In this document: one piece after another, positions 1 through 10,518 of the stretch
How the letters are laid out: every line of letters begins with the position of its first letter
How positions within the stretch are numbered: the first letter of the stretch is position 1
Source: Clostridiales bacterium
GTDB taxonomy: Bacteria > Bacillota > Clostridia > Clostridiales > Oxobacteraceae
NCBI GenBank assembly: GCA_030016385.1
Contig: JASEJN010000017.1
Location: forward strand, 1-55,003
Length of the DNA: 55,003 bases
Reading direction: 5' to 3'
The notes under the pieces: model-generated
Told to the model about the DNA's origin: nothing
The model's database searches: none
Seen by the model: the letters and a program-made list of their open reading frames with translations, nothing else
Program-made: the position numbers and the translations under genes

Positions 1-10
1 ATTCTTAAGA

Positions 11-68
11 CTGCAGGCCTTAGAACTTACAAAACTTGAATCTGGCGAATGAGTGCTCAAAATAACAT
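11..68 (+). repeat. Dispersed intergenic repeat, long core copy A
   Basis: These 58 bases recur at 37058-37115 with a single difference (c/t near the end), and as an inverted copy at 54949-55000. The right end is the arm GCTCAAAATAACAT that forms the hairpin in other copies. No coding capacity is visible. It sits about 120 bases before uvrB. Confidence 0.85.
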
Positions 69-186
69 GATCTCATAGAATTGAAGGATTGTACTAATTT
101 TTGCTTTACTGATTGGTAAAAGTGTAATAATATAATAAATATAGCGAACGCATGTTCTTAAAAGCATGCCAAAGGAGTTGGACGTT

Positions 187-2166
187 ATGGGTGAATTTAA
201 AATAGTGTCTTCGTTTAAACCTCAGGGCGATCAGCCGGAGGCCATAAAAAAATTAACCGAAAGCATAAATAAAGGGAATAAATTTCAAACTCTCCTCGGA
301 GTTACAGGTTCGGGAAAAACATTTACCCTTGCAAATATAATCGAAAGAGTGCGCAAGCCTACAATCGTTATAGCGCATAACAAGACTCTTGCAGCTCAGC
401 TGTGCAGCGAGTTCAAGGAAATTTTTCCAAACAATGCAGTCGAGTATTTTGTGAGCTATTATGATTATTACCAGCCAGAAGCATATGTGCCTCAGACGGA
501 TACATATATAGAAAAGGATGCAGCTATAAACGATGAAATAGATAAACTCCGGCATTCAGCGACATCTGCTTTATTTGAAAGGCGCGATGTAATAATCGTT
601 GCCAGCGTATCGTGCATATACGGGCTTGGCGATCCTGAAGAATACAACAACTTATCGCTGTCTTTGAGAGTTGGAATGAATAAGGACAGGGACGAAATAC
701 TCAGGCGATTAGTGGATATACAATATGAAAGAAATGATATAAACTTTGTAAGAGGGACGTTCAGGGTCAGGGGCGATGTGGTTGAAATATTTCCGGCTTC
801 CCAGTCGGATAGGGCTATCAGAGTGGAAATGTTTGGAGATGAAATAGACAGGATTTCGGAAATCGATGTTCTGACGGGAGAGATACTGGGAGAGAGAAAG
901 CACGTGATAATATTTCCGGCATCCCATTTTGCCACATCCGGTGAAAAGCTGGAAAAGGCCATAAGTTCCATTGAGATCGAGTTAAAAGAAAGGCTTGAAG
1001 TTTTAAGGGGGGAAGATAAGCTCCTCGAAGCCCAGAGGCTTGAACAGCGTACAAAATATGACATAGAGATGATGAGGGAAGTCGGGTACTGCTCGGGAAT
1101 AGAAAATTATTCGAGGCATATGGACGGCAGAAGGCCGGGAACACCCCCGTATACTCTTCTCGATTATTTCCCAGATGATTATCTCATGATAATAGACGAA
1201 TCTCATGTCAGCCTGCCGCAGCTCCGGGCGATGTACGCAGGCGACAAATCAAGGAAGGACAGCCTTGTGGAATACGGGTTCAGGCTTCCGTCAGCATATG
1301 ACAACAGGCCCCTTAAATTTGGAGAATTTGAGAAAAAGATAAATCAGGTGATATTCGTAAGCGCGACTCCCGGCCCTTATGAATATGAGCATTCAAAAGT
1401 TGTTGCAGAGCAGGTCATAAGGCCCACGGGAATAGTAGATCCTGAAATAAAAATAAGGCCTGTAAAGGGACAGATCGATGATCTTATAGGAACAATAAAC
1501 AAAGTTACGAAAAATGGTTTCAGGGTCCTGGTGACAACGCTTACAAAAAAGATGGCTGAGGACCTGACGGATTATTTGAAAGATGTCGGAATAAAAGTAA
1601 AATATCTGCATTCGGATATTGAAACCATAGAAAGAATGAAAATAATCAGGGATTTAAGGCTTGGAACTTTTGATGTGCTTGTCGGCATAAACCTGCTAAG
1701 GGAAGGGCTTGACCTGCCCGAAGTCGCGCTGGTCGCGATACTCGACGCCGACAAGGAAGGTTTTCTGCGTTCCGAAACATCCCTTATACAGACCATAGGC
1801 AGAGCTGCAAGAAATACACAAAGCAAGGTAATAATGTATGCAGATACCATTACAGATTCTATGAAAAGGGCGATGGATGAAACTAACAGGAGGAGAAGAA
1901 TACAGATAAAGTTCAATGAGGATCATAATATAATACCCAAAACTATCAAAAAACCTGTATTTGATGTAATCGAGGCGACCACGCCGGTTAAGGGCAGAAA
2001 CCATAATAATGCGCGTGATTTGGGCAGGATGAAGAAGGATGACATAAAGCAGATGATAACAAGGCTTGAAAAGGAAATGAAGGACGCCGCAAAGAAAATG
2101 GAATTTGAAAGGGCGGCAGAGCTCAGGGATGTAATATTCGAGTTAAAGCTCAAACATGGCATATAA
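187..2166 (+). CDS. uvrB: UvrABC excinuclease subunit B
   Basis: DNA-damage-verifying helicase-like subunit of nucleotide excision repair; it is loaded by UvrA and recruits UvrC. The 659-residue product has the family's usual length. Visible are the Walker A motif GVTGSGKT (about residue 38), the DNA-gripping beta-hairpin region [12 protein letters not shown] (about 91-102), the DEXX-like DESH box, helicase motifs QTIGRAARN, and a C-terminal UVR domain that contacts UvrC. An in-frame ATG lies 21 bases upstream at 166, but AAAGGAG at 171-177 is placed correctly for the ATG at 187. uvrA follows after 190 bases, so the two may be transcribed separately. Identification is very secure. Confidence 0.98.
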   Translation: MGEFKIVSSFKPQGDQPEAIKKLTESINKGNKFQTLLGVTGSGKTFTLANIIERVRKPTIVIAHNKTLAAQLCSEFKEIFPNNAVEYFVSYYDYYQPEAYVPQTDTYIEKDAAINDEIDKLRHSATSALFERRDVIIVASVSCIYGLGDPEEYNNLSLSLRVGMNKDRDEILRRLVDIQYERNDINFVRGTFRVRGDVVEIFPASQSDRAIRVEMFGDEIDRISEIDVLTGEILGERKHVIIFPASHFATSGEKLEKAISSIEIELKERLEVLRGEDKLLEAQRLEQRTKYDIEMMREVGYCSGIENYSRHMDGRRPGTPPYTLLDYFPDDYLMIIDESHVSLPQLRAMYAGDKSRKDSLVEYGFRLPSAYDNRPLKFGEFEKKINQVIFVSATPGPYEYEHSKVVAEQVIRPTGIVDPEIKIRPVKGQIDDLIGTINKVTKNGFRVLVTTLTKKMAEDLTDYLKDVGIKVKYLHSDIETIERMKIIRDLRLGTFDVLVGINLLREGLDLPEVALVAILDADKEGFLRSETSLIQTIGRAARNTQSKVIMYADTITDSMKRAMDETNRRRRIQIKFNEDHNIIPKTIKKPVFDVIEATTPVKGRNHNNARDLGRMKKDDIKQMITRLEKEMKDAAKKMEFERAAELRDVIFELKLKHGI

Positions 2167-2171
2167 AGTGT

Positions 2172-2219
2172 CTCTTCGATTGCTGTGAGCTTAGCGATTG
2201 GAATAATTATTCTTCAAAT
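2172..2219 (+). repeat. Dispersed repeat module (degenerate)
   Basis: The segment around AGCTTAGCGATTGGAATAAT followed by ATTCTTC matches modules at 37881-37912, and inverted at 30385-30412 and 41210-41232. It lies in the uvrB-uvrA gap and has no coding content. Confidence 0.55.
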
Positions 2220-2356
2220 CTATGTATACATCTGCGATGAGCATATTTTAAATTCAGCGGATGAAGTGTTTAAAACATCACAACCGCTATGAATCGAAGA
2301 TAAATTATTTGTCTATAATTGAATATAATGCGACTATAGTACTGGAAGGTGAATGT

Positions 2357-5179
2357 ATGTCAAAAAACAGCATAATTATAAAAGGGGCGAGAGAACACAA
2401 TTTAAAAAATGTAGATCTGGAGATTCCAAGAGACAAGTTTATTGTATTTACAGGGCTTTCAGGCTCCGGTAAATCTTCACTTGCCTTTGATACTATATAT
2501 GCTGAAGGTCAGAGAAGATATGTAGAATCTCTTTCAGCTTATGCAAGGCAGTTTTTAGGCCAGATGGACAAGCCAGATGTGGATTATATTGAGGGATTGT
2601 CCCCTGCTATTTCGATAGACCAGAAAACTACCAGCAGAAATCCAAGGTCAACTGTTGGCACCGTTACTGAAATATATGATTATTACAGGTTGCTTTATGC
2701 CAGAATAGGAATTCCCCATTGCCCGCAATGCGGGAAGGAAATAACGCAGCAATCGGTCGATCAGATGGCGGACAGGATAATCGGCATAGGTGAAGGCAAA
2801 AGGATACAGATACTGGCACCGGTGATACGCGGTAGGAAGGGCGAACATGTAAAGATACTCGAGGGTATAAAGAAAAACGGATTTGTAAGGGCAAGGATTG
2901 ACGGGAAGGTCAGGGAACTAAGCGATGAAATAAAGCTTGAAAAAAACGTAAAACATACGATAGAGGTAATAGTCGACAGGATCATTATAAGAGAGAACAT
3001 ACGAAGAAGGCTTGTTGACTCTCTGGAGACTGCGCTTAAAATGGGCGAAGGTTTTGTAATCGTAGATGTAATAGGTTCGAAAGAAATGTTCTTCAGCGAG
3101 AAATTTGCCTGCCCGGACTGCGGAATAAGCATTGAAGATCTGGCTCCGAGGATGTTCTCATTTAACAGCCCTTTCGGAAAATGCCCGAAATGTGACGGGT
3201 TGGGGACCTTGATGGAAATGGATCCGGACTTGATAATACCCGATAAGAATAAGTCCATAGACGGAGGGGCTATCGATGTCTGGAAGACATTCCGAGAGGA
3301 TACATGGACATATAATGTAGTACAGGCACTTGCCAAAAGGTATGATTTCAGATTGGATGTTCCTGTTAAAGATTTGCCACAGGGAATAATAGATATCTTA
3401 TTATATGGCACAAACGGGGAAAAGGTTAAGGTATCATATGACAGGGAATACGGGCGCGGAGATGTCATGTTTCCGTTTGAAGGCGTCGTAAACAATCTTA
3501 AGAGAAGATACCGGGAGACTTCATCTGAATTTATCAGATCTGAAATAGAAGGTTACATGAGCATCAGGCAATGCCCGGAGTGCAAGGGGAAAAGGCTGAA
3601 AAAAGAAAGCAGGGCAGTTACAGTCGGAGGGATTTCGATATGCAGCCTCGTAGACATGTCCGTTAAGGATGAGCTGAATTTTATTAATAGTTTAGTGCTT
3701 ACAGAAAGGAAAAAGATAATCTCAAAGCAGATTATAAAAGAAATAAAGGCAAGGCTTCAGTTTTTATCGGACGTTGGGCTCGATTATTTGACCCTTTCGA
3801 GGGCTGCGGGAACGCTCTCCGGAGGAGAGTCCCAGAGGATAAGGCTTGCGACGCAGATAGGTTCGGGGCTTGTGGGAGTCCTTTACATACTGGATGAACC
3901 GAGCATAGGGCTTCACCAGAAAGACAATGAAAAACTTTTAAGGTCGTTGAGGCACCTTACGGATATAGGAAATACGCTTATAGTTGTCGAGCATGACGAA
4001 GAGACGATGTATGCCGCAGATTATATCGTGGACGTAGGGCCTGGCGCCGGTGACCACGGCGGAGAGATAGTTGCGGCAGGTTCAATCGATGCGATTAAAA
4101 ATTGCAAAAGGTCTATAACGGGACAATATTTAAGCGGCAGAAAAAAGATCGTCATACCCGATAAAAGGAGAAAACCAAACGGCAAGTGGGTAAAGGTTTT
4201 AAAAGCCAGGGAGAATAATCTCAAGAACATAGATGTAAGCTTTCCACTCGGGGTTTTTACCTGCGTTACGGGTGTATCCGGTTCGGGCAAAAGTACCCTT
4301 GTAAATGAAATACTTCATAAAGCTCTGGCGCATAAACTAAACGGCAGCAAAGTGAAACCCGGTGCCCATGATGGCATTCTGGGAACGGAATATCTGGATA
4401 AAGTGATTGCTATAGATCAGTCGCCGATAGGCAGGACTCCAAGATCAAATCCGGCGACATACACCGGGGTTTTCGACCATATAAGGGAGGTTTTTGCGGG
4501 GACTCCCGAGGCAAAGATGAGAGGATACAGGGCAGGAAGGTTCAGCTTTAATGTAAAGGGAGGAAGATGCGAAGCCTGCAGCGGCGATGGCATAATAAAA
4601 ATAGAGATGCAGTTCTTGCCTGATGTTTATGTTCCGTGCGAAGTATGCAAGGGCAAGAGGTATAACAGGGAAACCCTTGAGGTAAAATATAAAGGTAAAA
4701 ATATATCAGATGTGTTGAATATGACAGTCGAGGAAGCATTATCCTTCTTCGAGAATATACCGAGAATAGAATCAAAGCTAAAAACACTTTATGATGTGGG
4801 GCTTTCATATATTAAACTCGGTCAGCCATCCACAGAGCTTTCGGGCGGCGAAGCCCAGAGGATAAAGCTTGCGTCGGAGCTTTCGAAGAGGAGTACCGGA
4901 AAGACTATGTATATACTGGATGAACCAACGACAGGACTTCATATGGACGATGTGAACAGGCTCATATCAGTTTTGCAGAGGCTTACCGATGCAGGAAATA
5001 CCGTAATTGTCATAGAACATAACCTGGATATCATAAAAAGCTGCGATTATATAATAGACCTGGGACCTGACGGAGGAGACAGGGGCGGTAATGTTATCGC
5101 CACGGGTACTCCGGAGGAGGTGGCACAGAATGCCGCATCTTATACCGGAGAGTTTTTAAAAAAGATATTGAAGGTATAG
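2357..5179 (+). CDS. uvrA: UvrABC excinuclease subunit A
   Basis: ABC-type ATPase that scans DNA for damage and loads UvrB. The 940 residues match the normal family size. Seen directly: first Walker [10 protein letters not shown] (about 32-40), zinc-binding CPQCG and CPDCG cysteine pairs, first signature [12 protein letters not shown] (about 487), second Walker [10 protein letters not shown] (about 638), the CEACSGDG and CEVCKGKR zinc module, and second signature [13 protein letters not shown] (about 827). The frame is open upstream to 2261, but the ATG at 2357 is preceded by GGAAGGTGA and starts the conserved [11 protein letters not shown] region, so it is preferred. Confidence 0.98.
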   Translation: MSKNSIIIKGAREHNLKNVDLEIPRDKFIVFTGLSGSGKSSLAFDTIYAEGQRRYVESLSAYARQFLGQMDKPDVDYIEGLSPAISIDQKTTSRNPRSTVGTVTEIYDYYRLLYARIGIPHCPQCGKEITQQSVDQMADRIIGIGEGKRIQILAPVIRGRKGEHVKILEGIKKNGFVRARIDGKVRELSDEIKLEKNVKHTIEVIVDRIIIRENIRRRLVDSLETALKMGEGFVIVDVIGSKEMFFSEKFACPDCGISIEDLAPRMFSFNSPFGKCPKCDGLGTLMEMDPDLIIPDKNKSIDGGAIDVWKTFREDTWTYNVVQALAKRYDFRLDVPVKDLPQGIIDILLYGTNGEKVKVSYDREYGRGDVMFPFEGVVNNLKRRYRETSSEFIRSEIEGYMSIRQCPECKGKRLKKESRAVTVGGISICSLVDMSVKDELNFINSLVLTERKKIISKQIIKEIKARLQFLSDVGLDYLTLSRAAGTLSGGESQRIRLATQIGSGLVGVLYILDEPSIGLHQKDNEKLLRSLRHLTDIGNTLIVVEHDEETMYAADYIVDVGPGAGDHGGEIVAAGSIDAIKNCKRSITGQYLSGRKKIVIPDKRRKPNGKWVKVLKARENNLKNIDVSFPLGVFTCVTGVSGSGKSTLVNEILHKALAHKLNGSKVKPGAHDGILGTEYLDKVIAIDQSPIGRTPRSNPATYTGVFDHIREVFAGTPEAKMRGYRAGRFSFNVKGGRCEACSGDGIIKIEMQFLPDVYVPCEVCKGKRYNRETLEVKYKGKNISDVLNMTVEEALSFFENIPRIESKLKTLYDVGLSYIKLGQPSTELSGGEAQRIKLASELSKRSTGKTMYILDEPTTGLHMDDVNRLISVLQRLTDAGNTVIVIEHNLDIIKSCDYIIDLGPDGGDRGGNVIATGTPEEVAQNAASYTGEFLKKILKV

Positions 5180-5289
5180 ATAAACTTTTGATCTTATGGT
5201 TTTAATGCAAATGGTTGTTGGTTGCATATTCTTCATATAATTTTATGCTCCTTGCACTTGTGACTTTAGTCATGAGCGGTCCAAATGTG

Positions 5290-5298
5290 TGGTATAAT
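5290..5298 (+). promoter_or_regulatory. Extended -10 promoter for the FHA-rodA-pbpA-uvrC genes
   Basis: TGGTATAAT is an extended -10 element. No good -35 is seen at 17 bases, which is tolerated for extended -10 promoters. Transcription would begin near 5305, about 93 bases before the FHA start. Confidence 0.5.
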
Positions 5299-5327
5299 AT
5301 TTATAACAAGACTAATGATCAGGGAGA

Positions 5328-5378
5328 GGAGGCACACCCGCATCATTCGGGTTTAACTGCATGGCAGGGGTGTGCGCC
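5328..5378 (+). ncRNA. Structured 5' leader before the FHA gene (unassigned)
   Basis: GCACACCC (5332-5339) pairs with GGGTGTGC (5368-5375), enclosing a 28-base loop that offers a second small hairpin CCCG/CGGG. An AGGAGG sequence (5328-5332 region) lies at the base of the 5' arm but has no start codon at a suitable distance. I do not recognise a known riboswitch class. The same GGGTGTG/ACACCC sequence reappears as a hairpin before the next gene at 5829-5844. Confidence 0.4.
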
Positions 5379-5397
5379 TTATATACGGGTGGTAAAT

Positions 5398-5823
5398 ATG
5401 TTATACAGGCTAATTATCTGGATAATGAGGTTTGTGCTTTTAAGCATGATATATATCTTCCTTTATAAAGTGGTTAAAGTAATGCACAGCGATTTAAAAG
5501 GAGGAGGAAAAAGGACGGAACCGTCTGCCGGAATTGAAGTAGTCGGAGTAAATGGAGAGTGTTCGATTCCAGTTGGGGCCGTTTATCCTCTGCATCCTGT
5601 TACAGACATCGGAAGGGCGGAAGATAATAATATTGTCTTGGACAGCGTATATGTGTCGGGACACCATGCACGTATATTTCTTAAAAATAATGAGTATATC
5701 CTAAAGGATATGAAAAGTACAAATGGTACATTTTTAAACGGGAACAGGATGGAAAAACCCGAGGTCATAAAAGACGGTGATGTATTGAATATTGGCGGAA
5801 TCGTATTTAAAGTAATAGATTGA
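5398..5823 (+). CDS. Membrane-anchored FHA domain protein
   Basis: A 141-residue protein with one N-terminal membrane helix (about residues 3-25) and a C-terminal forkhead-associated domain (about 62-139). The FHA signature residues are visible: GRAEDNNIVL, SGHHARI and STNGTFLNG. FHA domains bind phosphothreonine peptides, so the protein probably links Ser/Thr kinase signalling to the FtsW/RodA and PBP encoded directly downstream; that link is inference from context. The frame is open upstream to 5215, but the translation there is uncharacteristic and crosses the likely promoter and leader, so the ATG at 5398 following GGGTGGT is chosen. Confidence 0.85.
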   Translation: MLYRLIIWIMRFVLLSMIYIFLYKVVKVMHSDLKGGGKRTEPSAGIEVVGVNGECSIPVGAVYPLHPVTDIGRAEDNNIVLDSVYVSGHHARIFLKNNEYILKDMKSTNGTFLNGNRMEKPEVIKDGDVLNIGGIVFKVID

Positions 5824-5828
5824 ACATA

Positions 5829-5844
5829 GGGTGTGTTCACACCC
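5829..5844 (+). promoter_or_regulatory. Perfect hairpin between FHA gene and rodA/ftsW
   Basis: GGGTGTG-TT-CACACCC is a perfect palindrome just after the FHA stop and 28 bases before the next start. No T-run follows, so it is not a typical terminator. It may be an mRNA processing or stability element or a protein site. Confidence 0.4.
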
Positions 5845-5871
5845 GTTAAAGTGGTAGACGGAGAAAATAAA

Positions 5872-7080
5872 ATGGAAAAAAGTAGAAGCTATATTGAAGA
5901 AAAAAGGATACTAAGGCTCATTTATGCCATAACTTTAATAGCGTTTTTGATAATTGCTCTATACAACAAGGATTGGGGAGCGGTGCTTTTCGGGGTTTTT
6001 TTGATAGTTCTTGCATGGTACAGCCATTTTATAATAAACAAGTTTTTCCCCGATGGAGATAAATATTTGCTTGTGCTTTCGATATTCCTGTCGGATATAG
6101 GGCTCATAATGATTTACAGGATAAAGCCGATTCTTGCGGTAAAACAGCTTACGTGGTTTTCTTTAGGGATAGGAATATTCATGCTGATTGTTATACTGCT
6201 TCCGGATATTGAAAGCATAGCAAAGTTTAAATATGTATATATGGCGGTTGCCCTCTGCCTTTTAGTATTGACACAGTTTTTCGGGAGCGATATCGGGGGA
6301 TCGAAGAACTGGATAGATTTAGGATTTACAAGCTTTCAGCCGTCTGAATTTGCAAAAGTATTTATAATACTTTATCTTGCATCGGTGCTTTGCAATTATA
6401 ATACAAAGAAGGAACTTGTTATTCCAGGGATAGTGATAATGGTTTCTCTTATCTTGCTTGTGATGCAAAAAGATCTCGGCACGGCCATTATTTTTTTTGG
6501 CATTTCTGTGGCTATGGTTTATGTGGGAACATCCGATGCACGCTATGTGCTTATGAGTATGTTGCTTTTTTTTATAGGGGGCATAGGAAGTTTTTTCGCA
6601 TTTTCGCATGTAAGGGTGAGAGTCAATATGTGGCTTAACCCATGGAGCGATCCGAACCATTACGGTTACCAGATAATACAGTCCCTATATGCAATATCAT
6701 CAGGAGGTTTCCTGGGAACAGGATTATGTCTTGGCCATCCGAACTATATTCCTGCAGTTTCGACGGATCTGATATTTTCCATTATCTGCGAGGAACTTGG
6801 ATTGCTTGGCGGGTTCGCTATAATCATTACTTATTTTTTGCTTATATACAGAGGGTTCAGGACTGCCATTTATGCAGAAGGCGCATTCAGCAAACTGACA
6901 TCCGTCGGCATCTCGACTATGATAGGAGCGCAGGTCTTTGTGATTATAGGCGGGGTAATAAAGCTTATTCCGCTTACGGGAATAACGATGCCCTTTATCA
7001 GCTATGGCGGAAGTTCAATGATTATCAATTTTATATCTCTTGGAATACTTCAAAAAATCTCTGAATCTTATACGGCATGA
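5872..7080 (+). CDS. FtsW/RodA/SpoVE family peptidoglycan polymerase
   Basis: SEDS-family integral membrane glycosyltransferase that polymerises lipid II into glycan strands together with a class B PBP. The 402-residue product is strongly hydrophobic with about ten predicted helices. Family motifs seen are GSKNWIDLG..SFQPSEFAK, QKDLGTA, the long loop WLNPWSDP...GYQIIQSL, GGFLGTGL and C-terminal MPFISYGGSSM. The start is ATG 5872 behind GGAGAAAAT; the frame extends to 5833 but would start inside the hairpin. pbpA follows after 13 bases, so the pair probably forms one synthase. RodA (elongation) versus FtsW (division) cannot be decided from sequence alone. Confidence 0.93.
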   Translation: MEKSRSYIEEKRILRLIYAITLIAFLIIALYNKDWGAVLFGVFLIVLAWYSHFIINKFFPDGDKYLLVLSIFLSDIGLIMIYRIKPILAVKQLTWFSLGIGIFMLIVILLPDIESIAKFKYVYMAVALCLLVLTQFFGSDIGGSKNWIDLGFTSFQPSEFAKVFIILYLASVLCNYNTKKELVIPGIVIMVSLILLVMQKDLGTAIIFFGISVAMVYVGTSDARYVLMSMLLFFIGGIGSFFAFSHVRVRVNMWLNPWSDPNHYGYQIIQSLYAISSGGFLGTGLCLGHPNYIPAVSTDLIFSIICEELGLLGGFAIIITYFLLIYRGFRTAIYAEGAFSKLTSVGISTMIGAQVFVIIGGVIKLIPLTGITMPFISYGGSSMIINFISLGILQKISESYTA

Positions 7081-7093
7081 GTGAGGTGGAAAA

Positions 7094-8518
7094 ATGAAGG
7101 ACGGAATAAGAAAAAATATTATTAAAATATTGATAGTTTTTTCTGCTTCTTTTGTATTGTTGATAGGATATTTATCATATTTTGAGATAAGATACGGCGA
7201 AGCCCTTGTTTCGGATCCTAAGAACAAAAGGAACATCGATAAGGAATATGATGTGTTAAGAGGAAGCATTTATGATAGAAAAATGAATCTGGTGGCAGAT
7301 AGCCAAAGGCAGGCGGATAATTCGCAGAAGAGAATATATAATAAGGACCTGGAAATGCCATATGCCCCGGTTTTAGGATATTTTAGCATGAAATACGGCA
7401 CTTCGGGGCTGGAGAAATCTTATTCCAAGGAATTGCTAAACGATAATATGTTGAACCCTTTCAAGCTTATAAGAGATATAATGACGAGAGCTGATAGAAA
7501 GGGCAATGGTCTTGTCCTTACCATAGACAGCAATCTTCAAAAAGCCGCTTATGATGCCCTTGGAAATAACAGGGGAGCAATCGTTGCAATGGATCCCAAA
7601 ACAGGAGAGATACTCTGCATGGTATCAAAGCCGACATTCAATCCGTCGACCATAGATCAGGACTGGAACAGTTTGGTGAAAGACGATGAAAACGGTGTAT
7701 TATTGAACAGGGCGATACAGCCGGGGATATATCCTCCAGGTTCAACATTCAAGGTTATCGTGGCAAGCGAGGCTTTAGAAAATATTCAAGACATAGAAAG
7801 CAAGAAGTATGCGGACAACGGGGCGCTCAAAATAGGGAATTATACGCTGCATAATTATGCAAACGAGCGTTTTGGAAGGATCGACATCCATAAAGCCTTT
7901 ACTGTTTCCAGCAACATAGTTTTCGGCCAGATAGGCATGGAAATCGGAGCAGACAGGTTAAAGAAAGGCGCCGAGGATTTCTACTTCAATAAAAATATTC
8001 CATTTGACCTTCAGGTTTCAAAGAGCCAATTCCCATCTATAAGCAAAGATCGAATGGACAGCCTGGCACAAAGTTCCATCGGGCAATACGAGGTCAGGGT
8101 TACGCCTCTTCAGATGCTCCTCTCGGTATCGGCAATAGCTAATGATGGGGTTATCATGAAGCCATATCTTGTTAAGTCCGTTATAGATACTTATGGCTGG
8201 AATATAAGAAGTACAAAACCTAAGGTTCTCTCACAACCCATTTTAAAAGAGACAGCCGATAAGGTTAATGCCATGATGGTGGATGTCGTCAAAAAAGGGA
8301 CAGGGAAAAAGGCACAGGTTGAAGGAATCGATATAGCCGGAAAAACCGGGACCGCCGATGTCGGCGAAGGCAAGGAACCCCATTCATGGTTTATTGCGTT
8401 TGCGCCTGCCAAAGACCCCAAGATTGCGATTGCGATAATCGTAGAAAACGGAGAAACAGGCGGAGGGAAAGCCGCATCCATTTCAGGCAGTTTATTTAAG
8501 ACATATTTAAACAGATAA
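7094..8518 (+). CDS. pbpA: Class B penicillin-binding protein (transpeptidase)
   Basis: D,D-transpeptidase that cross-links peptidoglycan, cognate partner of the SEDS polymerase upstream. 474 residues: a single N-terminal membrane anchor (about 10-30), a short N-terminal domain with the RGSIYDR motif, then the transpeptidase domain with all three active-site motifs: PGSTFKV (SxxK), SSN in the segment FTVSSNIVFGQ (SxN), and AGKTGTA (KTG). It is shorter than PBP2/SpoVD proteins and resembles the PbpA type found beside FHA and RodA genes in Clostridia and Actinobacteria. No PASTA domains are seen. Confidence 0.93.
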   Translation: MKDGIRKNIIKILIVFSASFVLLIGYLSYFEIRYGEALVSDPKNKRNIDKEYDVLRGSIYDRKMNLVADSQRQADNSQKRIYNKDLEMPYAPVLGYFSMKYGTSGLEKSYSKELLNDNMLNPFKLIRDIMTRADRKGNGLVLTIDSNLQKAAYDALGNNRGAIVAMDPKTGEILCMVSKPTFNPSTIDQDWNSLVKDDENGVLLNRAIQPGIYPPGSTFKVIVASEALENIQDIESKKYADNGALKIGNYTLHNYANERFGRIDIHKAFTVSSNIVFGQIGMEIGADRLKKGAEDFYFNKNIPFDLQVSKSQFPSISKDRMDSLAQSSIGQYEVRVTPLQMLLSVSAIANDGVIMKPYLVKSVIDTYGWNIRSTKPKVLSQPILKETADKVNAMMVDVVKKGTGKKAQVEGIDIAGKTGTADVGEGKEPHSWFIAFAPAKDPKIAIAIIVENGETGGGKAASISGSLFKTYLNR

Positions 8519-8528
8519 GGTGGGAAAA

Positions 8529-10385
8529 ATGTTTGATATATCCGAGCAGTTAAAGCTCCTTCCGGATAAGCCGGGAGTATATATAATGAAGAATAAGGAC
8601 GGGCATATTATTTATATAGGCAAGGCTGTATCCCTTAAGAACAGGGTGAGGCAGTATTTCCAGAATTCCAAAAACCATTCTCCTAAAGTCAAGGCAATGG
8701 TAGAGAATATATCGGAGTTTGAATATATTATAACCGATTCCGAGCTTGAAGCCCTTATACTGGAGTGCAACCTTATAAAAAAACATAAGCCTAAATATAA
8801 TATTCTTCTTAAAGATGACAAGCATTATCCGTATATAAAAGTTACGATCAATGAAAAGTTTCCAAGAATAATGATGACGAGAAAGATTGAAAAGGACAGG
8901 GCAAAATATTTCGGCCCGTATTCCAGTTCATATACGGTCAGGGAAACTTTGGATACCATAAAAAAGCTTTTTCCTGTGAGAACGTGCGGCAGAGCTATTG
9001 GGAAAAATAAAAAAGAGAGGCCTTGCCTCAATTATTATATCGGAAGATGCCTAGCTCCCTGTCAGGGTGATGTAAACTGCGAGGAGTACGGCAACATGAT
9101 AAAGAATATATGCATGTTTTTATCCGGTAAACAGGATGAACTGTTATCGGATCTTGAAGACAGGATGAATAAAGCATCGGAAAATATGGAATATGAAAAG
9201 GCGGCCGATTACAGGGACAAGATTGCTGCAATAAAACAGATAAACGAAAAACAGAAAATTATATCCACCGATATGGAAGACGAGGATATAATAGCATATG
9301 CAAGATCCAAAGATAAAACTTGCATACAGATTTTCTTTATAAGGACGGGAAAGCTTATAGGCAGAGAACATTACATGTTTGAAGAGACCGATATATCGAG
9401 TCCGAAAGAAATACTTACCGAATTTATAAAACAGTTTTATTCGGGCACCGTATTTATTCCCAAAAACATACTTCTTCAGGAGGACATCGATGAAAAGGAA
9501 ATAATCGAATCGTGGCTTACGGAGAAAAAGGATTCGAAGGTCTATATTAAGGTGCCTCAAAAGGGCGAAAAGAAGGAATTCGTGGATATGGTAGCAGAAA
9601 ATGCCGCTATTATCCTTAAAAACTTCAGCGATAAACTTCTCAAAGAGAAGAAGATGTCCGAGTATGCCATCGGGGAGCTGGCGTCCATTTTGAATCTTGA
9701 CGGGATACCCCACAGGATAGAGGCTTTCGATATATCCAACATACAGGGTGTGGATCCTGTAGGTTCCATGGTTGTTTTTATAGATGGGAAGCCCAAAAAC
9801 AGCGAGTACAGAAGATTTAAAATAAAGACTGTAACAGGGGCAAATGACTATGCCAGCATGCAGGAAGTCATAGAAAGGCGTTTCAGGCATGGACTTGAAG
9901 AGCTCCGCATGCTGAAAGAACAAAATATCAACTATGGTAAATTTTCCAACTTTCCGGATCTACTGCTGATAGACGGAGGCAATATTCAGGTAAATGCCGC
10001 CAAAGAGGTTCTGGACGGACTTAATATAGATATTCCCATATACGGAATGGTCAAGGATGACAGGCACAGAACAAGGGACTTAGTGCATGATGGAAAGGAG
10101 CTTAATCTATCCAGAAATTCAGACTCCTTCAGACTCATATGCAGGATACAGGATGAGGCTCACAGGTTTGCCATAAGCTATCATAGGAGTTTAAGAGGGA
10201 AGGGCGTTATGATATCCTTGCTTGATGGAATAGAAGGTATTGGACAGATAAGGAAGAGATCTCTCATAAAGTATTTTGGAAATATAGATAGGATAAAGGA
10301 AAGCAGCATAGATGAGATTAAACAGGTTCCGGGGATGAACATTAAATCCGCCAGAGCGGTTTACGATTATTTTCACAGGAACTGA
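8529..10385 (+). CDS. uvrC: UvrABC excinuclease subunit C
   Basis: Endonuclease that makes both incisions in nucleotide excision repair. 618 residues, normal length. Domains in order: GIY-YIG nuclease (PGVYIMKN...IIYIGKA, about 13-90), cysteine cluster (C at TCG, PCLNYYIGRC, APC), UVR domain contacting UvrB (about 200-240), RNase H-like 3' or 5' incision domain (AFDISNIQG, DGG), and tandem helix-hairpin-helix at the C-terminus (GIEGIG, QVPGM). A GTG at 8520 is also in frame, but GGTGGG precedes the ATG at 8529. It starts 10 bases after pbpA and is co-transcribed with cell-wall genes. Confidence 0.97.
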   Translation: MFDISEQLKLLPDKPGVYIMKNKDGHIIYIGKAVSLKNRVRQYFQNSKNHSPKVKAMVENISEFEYIITDSELEALILECNLIKKHKPKYNILLKDDKHYPYIKVTINEKFPRIMMTRKIEKDRAKYFGPYSSSYTVRETLDTIKKLFPVRTCGRAIGKNKKERPCLNYYIGRCLAPCQGDVNCEEYGNMIKNICMFLSGKQDELLSDLEDRMNKASENMEYEKAADYRDKIAAIKQINEKQKIISTDMEDEDIIAYARSKDKTCIQIFFIRTGKLIGREHYMFEETDISSPKEILTEFIKQFYSGTVFIPKNILLQEDIDEKEIIESWLTEKKDSKVYIKVPQKGEKKEFVDMVAENAAIILKNFSDKLLKEKKMSEYAIGELASILNLDGIPHRIEAFDISNIQGVDPVGSMVVFIDGKPKNSEYRRFKIKTVTGANDYASMQEVIERRFRHGLEELRMLKEQNINYGKFSNFPDLLLIDGGNIQVNAAKEVLDGLNIDIPIYGMVKDDRHRTRDLVHDGKELNLSRNSDSFRLICRIQDEAHRFAISYHRSLRGKGVMISLLDGIEGIGQIRKRSLIKYFGNIDRIKESSIDEIKQVPGMNIKSARAVYDYFHRN

Positions 10386-10398
10386 AGCCTTTATATTT

Positions 10399-10456
10399 CT
10401 TCAATTCGTAATATGAAATCAGGCATAAATAAAATAAGCTTAAATTACGGGTGAAG
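10399..10456 (+). repeat. Dispersed repeat, short nested-palindrome copy
   Basis: It begins CTTCAATTCGTAATATGAAA, continues CAGGCATAAATA and ends TTAAATTACGGGTGAAG. The ends are inverted to one another (CTTCAATTCGTAAT / ATTACGGGTGAAG). The same outer arms occur at 33474-33564, 37975-38022 and 41091-41243. This copy lacks the central GAGC hairpin. Confidence 0.65.
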
Positions 10457-10518
10457 TCTTTAATAATAAATACAGGGAACGTAAAACTGTTTCCCAAAAG
10501 ATAAAAGGGGTTGATTAA

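Noticed and set aside
2261..2356. Longer uvrA start at 2261
   Set aside because: The added 32 residues are uncharacteristic, cross the region upstream of the conserved start, and the ATG at 2357 has the ribosome site GGAAGGTGA.
5215..5397. FHA protein starting at 5215
   Set aside because: The extra residues cover the extended -10 and the structured leader; ATG 5398 is followed directly by the membrane helix.
6642..7064. 140-codon alternative frame inside rodA/ftsW
   Set aside because: Fully contained in a well-conserved gene, no ribosome site, composition is that of a shifted frame.
9144..9923. 259-codon open frame on the minus strand of uvrC
   Set aside because: Antisense to conserved uvrC domains with no recognisable family and no ribosome site.
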